From contig DJQM01000064.1 in assembly GCA_002437585.1 (NCBI GenBank), positions 58,513 through 85,997 on the forward strand: a stretch of DNA of 27,485 nt, given 5' to 3'. Under the pieces are notes generated by a model. The model was not told the DNA's origin and did not search any database. It saw nothing but the letters and a program-made list of their open reading frames with translations. The position numbers and the translations under genes were made by a program. This document shows positions 15,413 through 23,365 of the stretch, in pieces. The stretch's first letter is position 1. Each line of letters opens with the position of its first letter. This DNA comes from Clostridiales bacterium UBA6386. GTDB taxonomy: Bacteria; Bacillota; Clostridia; Oscillospirales; Oscillospiraceae.

Positions 15413-15436
15413 GTTGCATGGGTATCGAAAGAGAGA

Positions 15437-15476
15437 TGTCATTGCGAACCAGTCTGCGGACTGGTTCGCAATGACA
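15437..15476. repeat. Perfect 18-base inverted repeat of the intergenic family
   Basis: TGTCATTGCGAACCAGTC (15437-15454), a 4-base loop and the exact complement at 15459-15476. It shares the left arm with the copies at 129-165 and 3026-3063, but both arms are here the CATTGCGAACC type, whereas other copies have one CATTGCGAACC arm and one GTGTGGCAATCC arm. Confidence 0.88.
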
Positions 15477-15499
15477 TATGCGCTATATTGGCTCTCGGA

Positions 15500-15615
15500 A
15501 TGACCGGGGGATTGCCACGCCAGTGCTGCATGAATTAAGGTATGACTGCCACTGGCAGTCATTTAGATTCTAATTCGCTGCGCGGAGCACCACGCTGGTT
15601 CGCAATGACATCTTC
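15500..15615. repeat. Intergenic repeat copy split by an inner palindromic segment
   Basis: The arm CCGGGGGATTGCCACGCCAG (about 15507-15526) and the arm CGCTGGTTCGCAATGACAT (about 15593-15611) are separated by about 65 bases rather than the usual 4. The inserted segment is centred on a near-perfect palindrome at 15542-15562 (ATGACTGCCA-c-TGGCAGTCAT), and GAATTA/TAATTC pair further out. With the copy at 15437 it fills most of the 430-base gap before ftsE; 15616-15752 holds no visible gene. Confidence 0.75.
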
Positions 15616-15752
15616 TATTTTGGCGTGTACGCATTTGATTATGGCACCCCGGCCGGTTTACCATAATTCTGAAATACTGGAATTTTACCCATAAAAAATG
15701 TGGCTCAATTGTGAATTTTTCCGACAGAAACCGGCAAATCCATGGTTCATCG

Positions 15753-15781
15753 TTGACAACTGCTGCGCAATGTGTTACAAT
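15753..15781 (+). promoter_or_regulatory. Promoter of the ftsEX operon
   Basis: TTGACA (15753-15758) and TACAAT (15776-15781) with a 17-base spacer; the ftsE start is about 60 bases downstream. Confidence 0.87.
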
Positions 15782-15842
15782 TCGGTTACATGCGAGCGGA
15801 CTCGGGTGCGCCCGGGGCTGCCTGATACAGGAGATTATACAT

Positions 15843-16532
15843 ATGATTGAATTTAGCAATGTGATAAAATCCTACGAGCAGGGCAATAACGCGCTGAACG
15901 GCGTTTCCATGCAGATCGAGGATGGGGAGTTCTGCTTCCTCATCGGCCCCTCCGGCTCCGGTAAATCCACCATCATCAAGCTGATTTCCGGCGAGCTGAA
16001 GCCTACCTCCGGCACCGTTCATGTGAACGGCTACTCCCTGGAGCGGATCCGCAAGCGGGAAATTCCCTACCTGCGCCGGACTGTTGGCGTGGTCTTCCAG
16101 GATTACCGGCTGATCGACAAGATGACCGTCTACGAGAACGTGGCCTTCGCCATGCGGGTGGTGGGTGCCCGGGAGCGGGAAATCAAGGAACGGGTTCCCT
16201 ATGTGCTGGAGCTGGTAGGTCTGGAGAGCAAAATGAACCGGCATCCCCACGAGATGTCCGGTGGTGAGCAGCAGAGACTGGCCATCGCCCGGGCTCTGGT
16301 GAACAACCCCTCCACCATCATTGCCGACGAGCCTACCGGCAACCTGGATCCGGAGCGTTCCTTTGAAATCATGGCACTGCTCCAGGAAATCAACAATCTG
16401 GGCACCACCATGCTGGTGGTTACCCACGACCAGAATCTGGTCAGAATGTTCCACAAGCGGGTCATTGCCATTGATGACGGTCGCGTGGTCAGCGACGGAA
16501 TGGGGGAGGAAGAGATAAATGAAGCTGAATAA
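15843..16532 (+). CDS. ftsE: Cell-division ABC ATPase FtsE
   Basis: This 229-residue ATPase pairs with FtsX at the membrane to control peptidoglycan hydrolases during division or elongation. Walker A GPSGSGKST (about 35-43), Q-loop VVFQDYRLI, signature MSGGEQQRLAIARA, Walker B TIIADEPTGNLD and switch VVTHD are all intact, and the sequence is typical of FtsE. The start at 15843 has AGGAG about 9 bases upstream; the in-frame extension to 15711 has no ribosome site and overlaps the promoter. It overlaps ftsX by 14 bases. Confidence 0.96.
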   Translation: MIEFSNVIKSYEQGNNALNGVSMQIEDGEFCFLIGPSGSGKSTIIKLISGELKPTSGTVHVNGYSLERIRKREIPYLRRTVGVVFQDYRLIDKMTVYENVAFAMRVVGAREREIKERVPYVLELVGLESKMNRHPHEMSGGEQQRLAIARALVNNPSTIIADEPTGNLDPERSFEIMALLQEINNLGTTMLVVTHDQNLVRMFHKRVIAIDDGRVVSDGMGEEEINEAE

Positions 16533-17406
16533 TCTGGGATATCTGCTGAAGGAGGGCTTCCGGGGCATTTTCCTCCATGGCTTTATGTCCTTTGCCGCTG
16601 TGTGCGTGACGGTGGCCTGCCTTGTGATTGTGGGCAGCTTTTCCGCCCTGGCCTACAATCTGGACGAAATGGTCCGGGATCTGAACCAGACCAGTGAGAT
16701 TCTGGTGTACATCGATTCCGACCTGTCCGATGCCGAGGCAAAAAGCATCGGCACCAAAATCAACCTGATGGACAACGTGCTCAAGGCCACCTTTGTCTCC
16801 CGGGAGGAGGCACTGCAGGACTTCATCGCCGATCATGACGGCGACAGTGCCTTCAGCGGCGTTCAGGCCAGCGACCTGCGCCACCGCTACATTGTCACCC
16901 TGGAGGACAACACCAAGATGGAGCAGACCGACGCGGCTCTGAAGCAGCTGCCCGGCGTGGCCAAGACCAACGCGGCCTATGAGCTGGCAAAGGGCTTTAC
17001 CACCATTCAGGATGTGCTGCACATCGTCTCCGCGGCGGTGATTGCCGTGCTGCTGGTGGTGTCCCTGCTGATTATTTCCAACACCGTCAAGCTGGCCATG
17101 TACGACCGGAAGGACGAGATCGCCATTATGAAAATGGTGGGTGCCACCAACGGCTTCATCCGGCTGCCCTTCGTGGTGGAGGGCTTTTCCCTGGGCATGA
17201 TCGGTGCCATCCTGGCCTTCGGCACGGAGTGGGCCGGCTACGATGCCCTGGTTCAGAAGATCGGCAGCGTGGACTCCCTGCAGCTATTCAAGTTTGTTCC
17301 CTTCCAGGAGCTGCTGATTCCCATGGTCATTGTCTTTGCCGCGGCAGGTATGTTCGTGGGCATTGTGGGCAGCTGGACCTCCATCCGGAAGTTTATGAAT
17401 GTGTGA
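16519..17406 (+). CDS. ftsX: Cell-division permease-like protein FtsX
   Basis: This 295-residue protein has the four-helix FtsX plan: helix 1 (about 22-46), a large outside loop (about 47-170) that in relatives contacts the coiled-coil hydrolase partner, then helices near 172-196, 217-240 and 267-289. NTVKLAMYDRKDEIAIMKMVGAT is the conserved cytoplasmic segment contacting FtsE. It transmits ATP hydrolysis by FtsE to hydrolases outside the membrane and does not transport a solute. The start lies within ftsE, so the pair is translationally coupled. The two M23 genes that follow are its likely partners. Confidence 0.95.
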   Translation: MKLNNLGYLLKEGFRGIFLHGFMSFAAVCVTVACLVIVGSFSALAYNLDEMVRDLNQTSEILVYIDSDLSDAEAKSIGTKINLMDNVLKATFVSREEALQDFIADHDGDSAFSGVQASDLRHRYIVTLEDNTKMEQTDAALKQLPGVAKTNAAYELAKGFTTIQDVLHIVSAAVIAVLLVVSLLIISNTVKLAMYDRKDEIAIMKMVGATNGFIRLPFVVEGFSLGMIGAILAFGTEWAGYDALVQKIGSVDSLQLFKFVPFQELLIPMVIVFAAAGMFVGIVGSWTSIRKFMNV

Positions 17407-17491
17407 TTTTGGGGGGAAGCTCTGAATCCGGGCGGCTCCGGCACATTCGATTCTCCGGAAACGGAAGAAAAAACGAAGGAAACACACTTTT

Positions 17492-18709
17492 ATGCGTATA
17501 CACAAATTAGCAGCCGCAACCCTGTCCGGGCTGCTGACCGCCGCGCTGGTGATCGGTATGCTGCCCCTTTCGGCGGCAGCCGCTTCTTCAGCGGAAATAC
17601 AGAAGGACATCGACGCGCTGAAAGAAAAGAACAAGGAAATTCAGCAGCAGATCAACGGCATTCAGAGCCAGTATAACGCCAACATGGACGATATGAAGAG
17701 CATCGTGGCACAGAAAAGCGCGGTGGATCAGGAGATCGCCCTGCTGAGCAGCAAAATCGCGACCACCAATGAACAGATCGCGGCCTACGGCCAGCTGATC
17801 GCCGACACCCAGGATGCCCTGGATGCGGCAAATGAAGACCTGCGCGCTCTGAGCGAGGAGCATCGCCAGCGGATCCGGGTGATGGAGGAGGACGGAAAGC
17901 TGACCTACTGGCAGGTGATTTTCCAGGCCAGCAGCTTTACAGACCTATTGGATCGGATCGAGATGGTTCAGGAGATCAACGCCTCCGACCGGCGGCGGAT
18001 CGAGGAAATGCGCATTGCCGCGGATATTGTCACCGCCAACCAGATGAGCCTGGAGACAGAAAAGGGCGAGTTGGAGGTTGTCCGGGAGGAGCTGGCCGCA
18101 GATGAGGCGGCTCTGCAGGAAAAGCGGACGGAATCCGACGGCGTTCTCCGGGAGCTGGAGGCCAAAAGCGAAGAATTTGAGGTGCTGATGGAGGAATCCG
18201 AGGCCTTACAGGACGAGCTGATGCAGCAGATCGCCGGTAAGGAGAAGGAGCTGAAGGAGGCAAAGTACGACGAGTACCTTGCCAAGCTTGCCCTCCAGGG
18301 GGACAACCCGCCGTCGGATGCCACCTGGGTTACCCCGGTGTCCGGCTGGAAGCTGACAAGCCCCTTCGGTATGCGAACCCACCCGATCCTGAAGATCACC
18401 CGGATGCACAGCGGCATCGACATGTCCTGCGCCCAGGGCACCCCCATCTACGCAACCCGGGCGGGGAAGGTGACCGCTACCTCCTATCAGGCCGGCGGCG
18501 CGGGAAACTACGTCAGCATCAACCACTTAGATGGCTTTTCCTCCATCTATATGCACATGACCAATTATGTTGTCTCCGAGGGTCAGACCGTTTCTCAGGG
18601 ACAGCTGATCGGATATGTTGGCAGCACAGGGCTGTCTACCGGCCCCCATCTGCATTTCGGCGTATCCTATGCCGGAACTTATGTAAACCCTTTGGCGTAT
18701 ATCAGCTGA
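17492..18709 (+). CDS. Coiled-coil M23 murein endopeptidase (EnvC/PcsB-like), copy 1
   Basis: This 405-residue secreted protein has a signal peptide (about 1-30, ending near SAAAASSA), a long coiled-coil region (about 33-260) and a C-terminal LytM/M23 domain (about 285-405). The zinc and catalytic residues are present: HSGID (His306, Asp310), YMH (His355) and HLH (His386, His388). It should therefore cut peptide cross-links itself, unlike Escherichia coli EnvC, which is degenerate and only activates amidases. The coiled coil contains SSFTDLLDRIEMVQEI, like the FtsX-contacting part of PcsB/CwlO proteins. It lies 85 bases after ftsX, with AAGGA before the start, and 28 bases before a paralogue. 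Confidence 0.92.
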   Translation: MRIHKLAAATLSGLLTAALVIGMLPLSAAAASSAEIQKDIDALKEKNKEIQQQINGIQSQYNANMDDMKSIVAQKSAVDQEIALLSSKIATTNEQIAAYGQLIADTQDALDAANEDLRALSEEHRQRIRVMEEDGKLTYWQVIFQASSFTDLLDRIEMVQEINASDRRRIEEMRIAADIVTANQMSLETEKGELEVVREELAADEAALQEKRTESDGVLRELEAKSEEFEVLMEESEALQDELMQQIAGKEKELKEAKYDEYLAKLALQGDNPPSDATWVTPVSGWKLTSPFGMRTHPILKITRMHSGIDMSCAQGTPIYATRAGKVTATSYQAGGAGNYVSINHLDGFSSIYMHMTNYVVSEGQTVSQGQLIGYVGSTGLSTGPHLHFGVSYAGTYVNPLAYIS

Positions 18710-18737
18710 TTGCGCCGCCCGCAAAAAGGAGTGTCTT

Positions 18738-20027
18738 ATGAAAAATCAAAAGCGACTGGTATCCTTCCTGGCAGGTCTGATGGCGGCTGTCATGCTGCTG
18801 ACCCTGCTCATGAGCATCCTGCCCACCCAGGCAAGTGCCGCCTCCTCTTCGGAGATCCGCAAGCAGATCAACCAGCTGAAGAAGGAGAAGGAGGAAATCA
18901 AGGAGAAGATTGCCGATGTAAAGGATCAATACAAGGCAAACGAAAACGAAATTGCGGACATCATCGCCAAAAAGAATGTCATTGACCAGGAGATCCAGCT
19001 GCTCAGTGAGCAGATTACCAATATGAACGACCAGCTGTCGGCGTATAACCAGCTCATCGCGGACAAGCAGGACGAGCTTGACAACGCCGAGGGTCAGTAT
19101 GAGCAGCTGAACCAGGAAAACAAGGTTCGGGTGCGCACCATGGAGGAAGACGGGGAGCTTTCCTACTGGGAGGTTCTGTTTAAGGCCAACAGCTTCTCCG
19201 ATCTGCTGGATCGGCTGAATATGGTGGAGGAGATCAACGCCTCCGACAACCGTCGGCTCAAGCAGCTCAACGATGCCGCCGATGCCGTGGAGGTGGCACA
19301 GACCGACCTCCAGGCGGAGAAGGCCGAAATGGAGGAAACCAAGAAGGAGCTGGACGCGACCCAGACGGAGATGGATGACAAGCGGAAGGAAGCGGACAAT
19401 CTGATTCAGGAGCTTCTGAGCAAGGCCGATGATCTGGAGGCTCTGCAGGCGGAGTTCATTGAGATGGAGAACGACTTCCTCAAGCAGATCGCCACCAAGG
19501 AGCAGGAGTACAGTGCCGCCAAGCAGGCGGAATGGGCGGCCTATATGGCTACTTATGTGCCTCCCACCACCGCGGCGGCAGGCAGCAGCATGGATAAGGA
19601 GAATACCTCCGGCGGTACCGGCGGAACGGCCGTGGGCGGCGGCTGGGTGCGGCCCTGCAGCTACACCTCCATTACATCCCCCTTCGGCTCCCGTACCTCT
19701 CCCACGGCGGGCGCATCTTCTTACCACCAGGGTGTTGACCTGGATACCGGCACCGGTTGGACGGTGGTCGCCGCCAAGGCGGGTCGGGTGGTCATCGCGG
19801 GCTACGGCAGCGCGGCGGGCAACTATGTGAAGATCGACCACGGCGACGGCGTATCTTCCATTTACATGCACCTGAACAGCTACTGCGTGTCCTCCGGCCA
19901 GATGGTCAGCGCGGGTCAGCAGATCGGCACCACCGGTGCCACCGGCGTTGCCACCGGCGATCACCTGCACTTCGGCATTGCCGTCAACGGCGTGTATGTG
20001 AACCCCTGCAACTATGTATCTCTGTGA
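18738..20027 (+). CDS. Coiled-coil M23 murein endopeptidase (EnvC/PcsB-like), copy 2
   Basis: This 429-residue protein is a tandem paralogue of the preceding gene with the same plan: signal peptide (about 1-35), coiled coil (about 36-265), a Gly/Ser/Thr-rich linker (about 274-302) not seen in copy 1, and a LytM/M23 domain. The metal residues are intact: HQGVD (His330, Asp334), YMH (His378) and HLH (His409, His411). The shared block NSFSDLLDRLNMVEEINASD aligns with copy 1, indicating duplication. The linker and a divergent catalytic domain suggest different positioning or activity. AAAGGAG precedes the start. Confidence 0.92.
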   Translation: MKNQKRLVSFLAGLMAAVMLLTLLMSILPTQASAASSSEIRKQINQLKKEKEEIKEKIADVKDQYKANENEIADIIAKKNVIDQEIQLLSEQITNMNDQLSAYNQLIADKQDELDNAEGQYEQLNQENKVRVRTMEEDGELSYWEVLFKANSFSDLLDRLNMVEEINASDNRRLKQLNDAADAVEVAQTDLQAEKAEMEETKKELDATQTEMDDKRKEADNLIQELLSKADDLEALQAEFIEMENDFLKQIATKEQEYSAAKQAEWAAYMATYVPPTTAAAGSSMDKENTSGGTGGTAVGGGWVRPCSYTSITSPFGSRTSPTAGASSYHQGVDLDTGTGWTVVAAKAGRVVIAGYGSAAGNYVKIDHGDGVSSIYMHLNSYCVSSGQMVSAGQQIGTTGATGVATGDHLHFGIAVNGVYVNPCNYVSL

Positions 20028-20034
20028 CGCCGCT

Positions 20035-20060
20035 CCCACAGCTCCATAGGGGGCTGTGGG
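20035..20060 (+). other. Hairpin between the second endopeptidase and the CtpA gene
   Basis: CCCACAGC (20035-20042) pairs with GCTGTGGG (20053-20060) around a 10-base loop. There is no T-run, so it is more likely a processing or mRNA-stability element within the operon than a terminator. Confidence 0.55.
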
Positions 20061-20080
20061 AACCGTTCTATGGGTGAGGT

Positions 20081-21238
20081 GTGAAAAGAGAAATGAAGGA
20101 CAAACTGCTGCGGTTTTTATCTTATGTGGTGGTCGCCATGCTGGCAACCGCCATTACCCTGCAAATGACCGTGAAAACAGGCGCCGGAAAGCTGGATCGG
20201 CTGGAGAATCTGATTCAGGAGCGGTTTATCGGGGATGCCGACGGGGAAGCCATGGAGGACGCGGCGGCGGCTGCCATGGTCAAGGCCACCGGCGACCGGT
20301 GGAGCTATTACATTCCGGCCTCCCAGTACGAGGCGCACAAGGAACAAAGCGAAAATGCCTATGTGGGCATCGGCATTACCATCCAGCAGTCGGAGGATGC
20401 TTCCGGTTTCCTGGTTGTGACTGTGGATCCGCAGGGCCCTGCCCAGGAGGCGGGCATTGCGGTGAACGACCTGCTCATCGCCGTGGAGAATCAGGACGTC
20501 CGGGATATGACCGTCAGCCAGGTGCGGGAGCTGATCCGGGGCGAGGCGGGCACCAAGGTGTCCCTGACGGTGATGCGCCAGGGGGAGCACCAGACCCTTT
20601 CCGTGGAACGCCGCCGGATCGAGTCCCCAGTGGCCACCGGGGAAATGCTGGAGGGCGGAATCGGACTGGTGAAAATCAGCAATTTTGATGAACGCTGTGC
20701 CTCGGAGAGCATTGCGGCCATCCAGAAGCTTCAGCAGGAGGGCGCGAAGAAAATCATCTTTGACGTGCGCAACAACCCCGGCGGCTACGCCGAGGAGCTG
20801 GTGAAGCTATTAGACTATCTGCTGCCGGAAGGCGACCTGTTCCGCAGCGTCAGCTACGACGGCACGGAAAAGGTAGATACCTCTGACGCAAGTTACTTGG
20901 ACATGCCCATGGCGGTGCTCATCAACGGCAGCAGCTACAGCGCGGCGGAGTTCTTTGCCGCGGCGTTGCAGGAGTACCAGGCGGCCACCATTGTGGGAGA
21001 GCCTACCGTGGGCAAGGGCGTGTATCAGACCACCATTTCCCTGGGAGACGGCTCTGCCGTGGCCTTATCCACCGGCAAGTATTTTACGCCCAAGGGCAAT
21101 TCCCTGACGGACGTGGGGGTCACCCCGGACGTGCGGGTGGATGCGGACGAGGAAACCGAAGAAAAAATCTATTACGGCACCCTGAGCTATGTCGAGGATC
21201 CGCAGATCCAGGCGGCAATCCAGGTGCTGAACCGTTAA
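20081..21238 (+). CDS. S41-family C-terminal processing protease (CtpA-like)
   Basis: This 385-residue membrane-anchored serine protease has an N-terminal helix (about 11-30), a PDZ domain (about 92-180, starting AYVGIGITIQQ) and a tail-protease domain. The catalytic dyad is Ser287 (SSYSAAEFF) and Lys312 (PTVGKGVYQ); the 25-residue spacing matches that of Escherichia coli Tsp (Ser430/Lys455). DVRNNPGGY is the conserved S41 block. CtpA proteases trim or degrade envelope proteins, and in several bacteria they control hydrolases encoded nearby, so the two M23 proteins are plausible targets. The start is uncertain: GTG at 20081 abuts GGTGAGGT, and ATG at 20093 is 13 bases beyond it. Confidence 0.92.
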   Translation: MKREMKDKLLRFLSYVVVAMLATAITLQMTVKTGAGKLDRLENLIQERFIGDADGEAMEDAAAAAMVKATGDRWSYYIPASQYEAHKEQSENAYVGIGITIQQSEDASGFLVVTVDPQGPAQEAGIAVNDLLIAVENQDVRDMTVSQVRELIRGEAGTKVSLTVMRQGEHQTLSVERRRIESPVATGEMLEGGIGLVKISNFDERCASESIAAIQKLQQEGAKKIIFDVRNNPGGYAEELVKLLDYLLPEGDLFRSVSYDGTEKVDTSDASYLDMPMAVLINGSSYSAAEFFAAALQEYQAATIVGEPTVGKGVYQTTISLGDGSAVALSTGKYFTPKGNSLTDVGVTPDVRVDADEETEEKIYYGTLSYVEDPQIQAAIQVLNR

Positions 21239-21253
21239 AAGGAGGAAAACAAG

Positions 21254-21760
21254 ATGTATGAAGATTTGTTGACCCGGCGTTCCGTCCGGAAATACACCGA
21301 TCAGCCGGTGGAGGATGCGGTGCTGGATAAAGTGCTCGAAGCGGGGCTATACGCCCCTTCGGGCATGAACAACCAGGCTCCCGTTCTGGTGGCCGTCCGG
21401 GACAAGACGACCCGTGACCAGCTGTCCCGGATGAACGCCGCTGTGATGGGGGTCTCCGGGGATCCCTTCTATGGGGCACCCTGCGTGATTGTGGTGCTCA
21501 GCGATCCGGAAAAAATGACCTGGGTGGAGGACGGTTCCCTGGTGCTGGGGAACCTGATGAACGCCGCCCACAGTCTGGGGCTGGGAAGCTGCTGGATCCA
21601 TCGCGCCAGGGAGTGCTTCGATACCCCGGAAGGGAAGGCACTGCTTAAGAAGTGGGGCGTGCCGGAAAGCTACCGGGGCGTGGGCAACTGCATCCTGGGC
21701 TATGCGGCCGAGGAGCCGGTGACGAACCCCAGAAAAGAAGGAAGAATCATCAAGATTTGA
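21254..21760 (+). CDS. Nitroreductase-family FMN oxidoreductase
   Basis: This 168-residue protein is a compact member of the nitroreductase fold, which binds FMN and transfers electrons from NAD(P)H. RRSVRKYTDQPV is the usual N-terminal FMN-phosphate site, followed by LYAPSGMNNQAPV and, near the C terminus, a GYAAEEP block. It starts 15 bases after the CtpA stop behind AGGAGGAAA, so it is likely the last gene of the ftsEX transcript, although no functional link to wall remodelling is evident. Physiological substrate unknown. Confidence 0.9.
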   Translation: MYEDLLTRRSVRKYTDQPVEDAVLDKVLEAGLYAPSGMNNQAPVLVAVRDKTTRDQLSRMNAAVMGVSGDPFYGAPCVIVVLSDPEKMTWVEDGSLVLGNLMNAAHSLGLGSCWIHRARECFDTPEGKALLKKWGVPESYRGVGNCILGYAAEEPVTNPRKEGRIIKI

Positions 21761-21771
21761 TGCACAAAAAC

Positions 21772-21805
21772 AAGGGCGGTGCCGATACCGGTACCGCCCT
21801 TTCCT
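21772..21805. terminator. Bidirectional terminator between nitroreductase and transporter
   Basis: AAGGGCGGTGCCG (21772-21784) pairs with CGGTACCGCCCTT (21789-21801), with one G-T pair, around a 4-base loop. T-tracts lie on both sides (TTTTTG on the minus strand, TTCCTT on the plus strand), so it can serve both convergent units. Confidence 0.92.
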
Positions 21806-21814
21806 TATAGGTTG

Positions 21815-23176
21815 TTATCCAAAGAAGCCCACCAGGCCAATGATGAAGATGACGAACACGATCACCGGCAGCACATAGGTCATATAGGGGCGCATCCACT
21901 GAGCCACCTTCAGACCCGTACCCTCGTTGGCCTCGGCCATGAATTTCTTCCAGCCCCAGCCATAGCGGGCGGTGCAGAACAGGACGAACAGGGCAGAGCC
22001 CAGGGGCAGCATCACGTTGCTGACCAGAAAGTCCTCGCTGTCCAGAATGTCGTGACCGGCAATGGGTCGGACATTGCTCCACAGGTTGTAGCCCAGCAGG
22101 CAGGGCAGACTCAGCAGGAAAATGCCCACGCAGCATACCAGGCAGGTTTTCTTCCGGCTCCAGAGCGTAAGCTCGCTGACGCAGGAGACGATGTTCTCAA
22201 ACACCGCCAGCACCGTGGAGAAGGCGGCGAAGGTCATGAACAGGAAGAATAGGCTCCCCCAGAACCTGCCCAGAGCGATGTGGTTGAACACATTGGGCAG
22301 GGTCATGAAGATCAGGGCAGGGCCGCTGTTCACGTCCACGCCATAGGCGAAGCAGGCGGGGAAGATGATGAGGCCGGAACACATGGCCACCAGGGTGTCC
22401 AGCAGGCTCACCCGGACGGCCTCGCCCATCAGGGCTCGCTCCTTGCCGATGTAGCTGCCGAAAATGGCCATTGCACCGATGCCCAGACTCAGGGTGAAGA
22501 AGGACTGGTTCATGGCACCCACGATCACGTTGCCGACGCCGATGCTTTTCATCCGTTCAAAGTCCGGCACCAGGTAGAAGCGCAGACCCGCGCCGCCGCC
22601 GGACAGGGTCATGCTGTGGAAAGACAGCAGGAGCATCAGAACGATCAGAGCCAGCATCATCACCTTCGTGACCCGTTCCAGACCCTTCTGCAGGCCGATG
22701 GAGATGATGAAAAAGCCCAGCACCACGATCATGGCCATGTAGACGACCATTGTGCCGGGGCTTGCCAGCATCTGGCCGAATTTGGCCTCCACCGCGGCGG
22801 TGTCCAGACCGACAAAGACACCTCTGGCGGTGTCCACAAAGTACTGGAGCATCCAGCCGGCCACGGTGGTGTAGAACATCATCAGCATAATATTGCCCAG
22901 CAGACATACATAGCCGTGCCAGCCCCATCTGGAGCCGGGCTTCAGGGTCTGGTACATTTTCAGAGGGCTTTTCTGAGCCGCCCGCCCCATGGCAAACTCC
23001 ATGGTCAGCACCGGCACCCCCAGCACCAGCAGAAACAGCAGGTAAATCAGAACGAAGGCACCGCCGCCGTACTGGCCGGTCATCCAAGGGAACTTCCAGA
23101 CGTTGCCGATACCGATGGCGCAGCCCGCGCTTAGTAACAGGAAGCCCAGGCGGCTTCCCAGGTGTTCACGTTGCAT
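21815..23176 (-). CDS. Sodium-dependent transporter, neurotransmitter:sodium symporter family
   Basis: This 453-residue membrane protein has about 11 helices and the family hallmark in helix 1, GCAIGIGNVWKFPW, followed by GGGAFVLIYLLFLLVLGVP and TMEFAMGR. Bacterial members (LeuT, MhsT, TnaT) import amino acids with sodium; the exact substrate cannot be read here. The start at 23176 follows GGGAGGA by about 7 bases; an ATG seven codons upstream lacks a site. It has its own promoter and ends at the shared terminator, so it is a single-gene unit. Confidence 0.94.
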   Translation of the reverse strand: MQREHLGSRLGFLLLSAGCAIGIGNVWKFPWMTGQYGGGAFVLIYLLFLLVLGVPVLTMEFAMGRAAQKSPLKMYQTLKPGSRWGWHGYVCLLGNIMLMMFYTTVAGWMLQYFVDTARGVFVGLDTAAVEAKFGQMLASPGTMVVYMAMIVVLGFFIISIGLQKGLERVTKVMMLALIVLMLLLSFHSMTLSGGGAGLRFYLVPDFERMKSIGVGNVIVGAMNQSFFTLSLGIGAMAIFGSYIGKERALMGEAVRVSLLDTLVAMCSGLIIFPACFAYGVDVNSGPALIFMTLPNVFNHIALGRFWGSLFFLFMTFAAFSTVLAVFENIVSCVSELTLWSRKKTCLVCCVGIFLLSLPCLLGYNLWSNVRPIAGHDILDSEDFLVSNVMLPLGSALFVLFCTARYGWGWKKFMAEANEGTGLKVAQWMRPYMTYVLPVIVFVIFIIGLVGFFG

Positions 23177-23208
23177 AGGTTTTCCTCCCAAAGACAAAAT
23201 CCTCCTGC

Positions 23209-23237
23209 AGTATACAGGATTTCCGGGGAAAAGTCAA
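23209..23237 (-). promoter_or_regulatory. Promoter of the sodium-dependent transporter
   Basis: On the minus strand TTGACT (23237-23232) and TATACT (23214-23209) are 17 bases apart, with the start codon about 33 bases downstream. Confidence 0.85.
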
Positions 23238-23305
23238 ATGCTTTTCGGGGAAAAACACGAGAACCGCCCGGAAGACCCGACGGATGAATGTTCACATTTG
23301 CGCTA

Positions 23306-23334
23306 TTTACTTTCCCCGGGAAAAATGGTATAAT
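23306..23334 (+). promoter_or_regulatory. Extended -10 promoter of the SEDS gene
   Basis: TGgTATAAT (23326-23334) preceded by TTTACT (23306-23311) at a 17-base spacing; it is divergent from the transporter promoter about 70 bases away. Confidence 0.8.
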
Positions 23335-23365
23335 GAGCGGCAGTATCCCAAAAGGAGGCGAAGAA

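Noticed and set aside
14085..15419. 444-codon minus-strand open frame opposite the PucR-type gene
   Set aside because: Antisense to a gene with a clear HTH domain, promoter and terminator.
18702..20147. 481-codon minus-strand open frame opposite the second M23 gene
   Set aside because: The plus-strand gene has signal peptide, coiled coil and intact M23 residues; the antisense frame has none.
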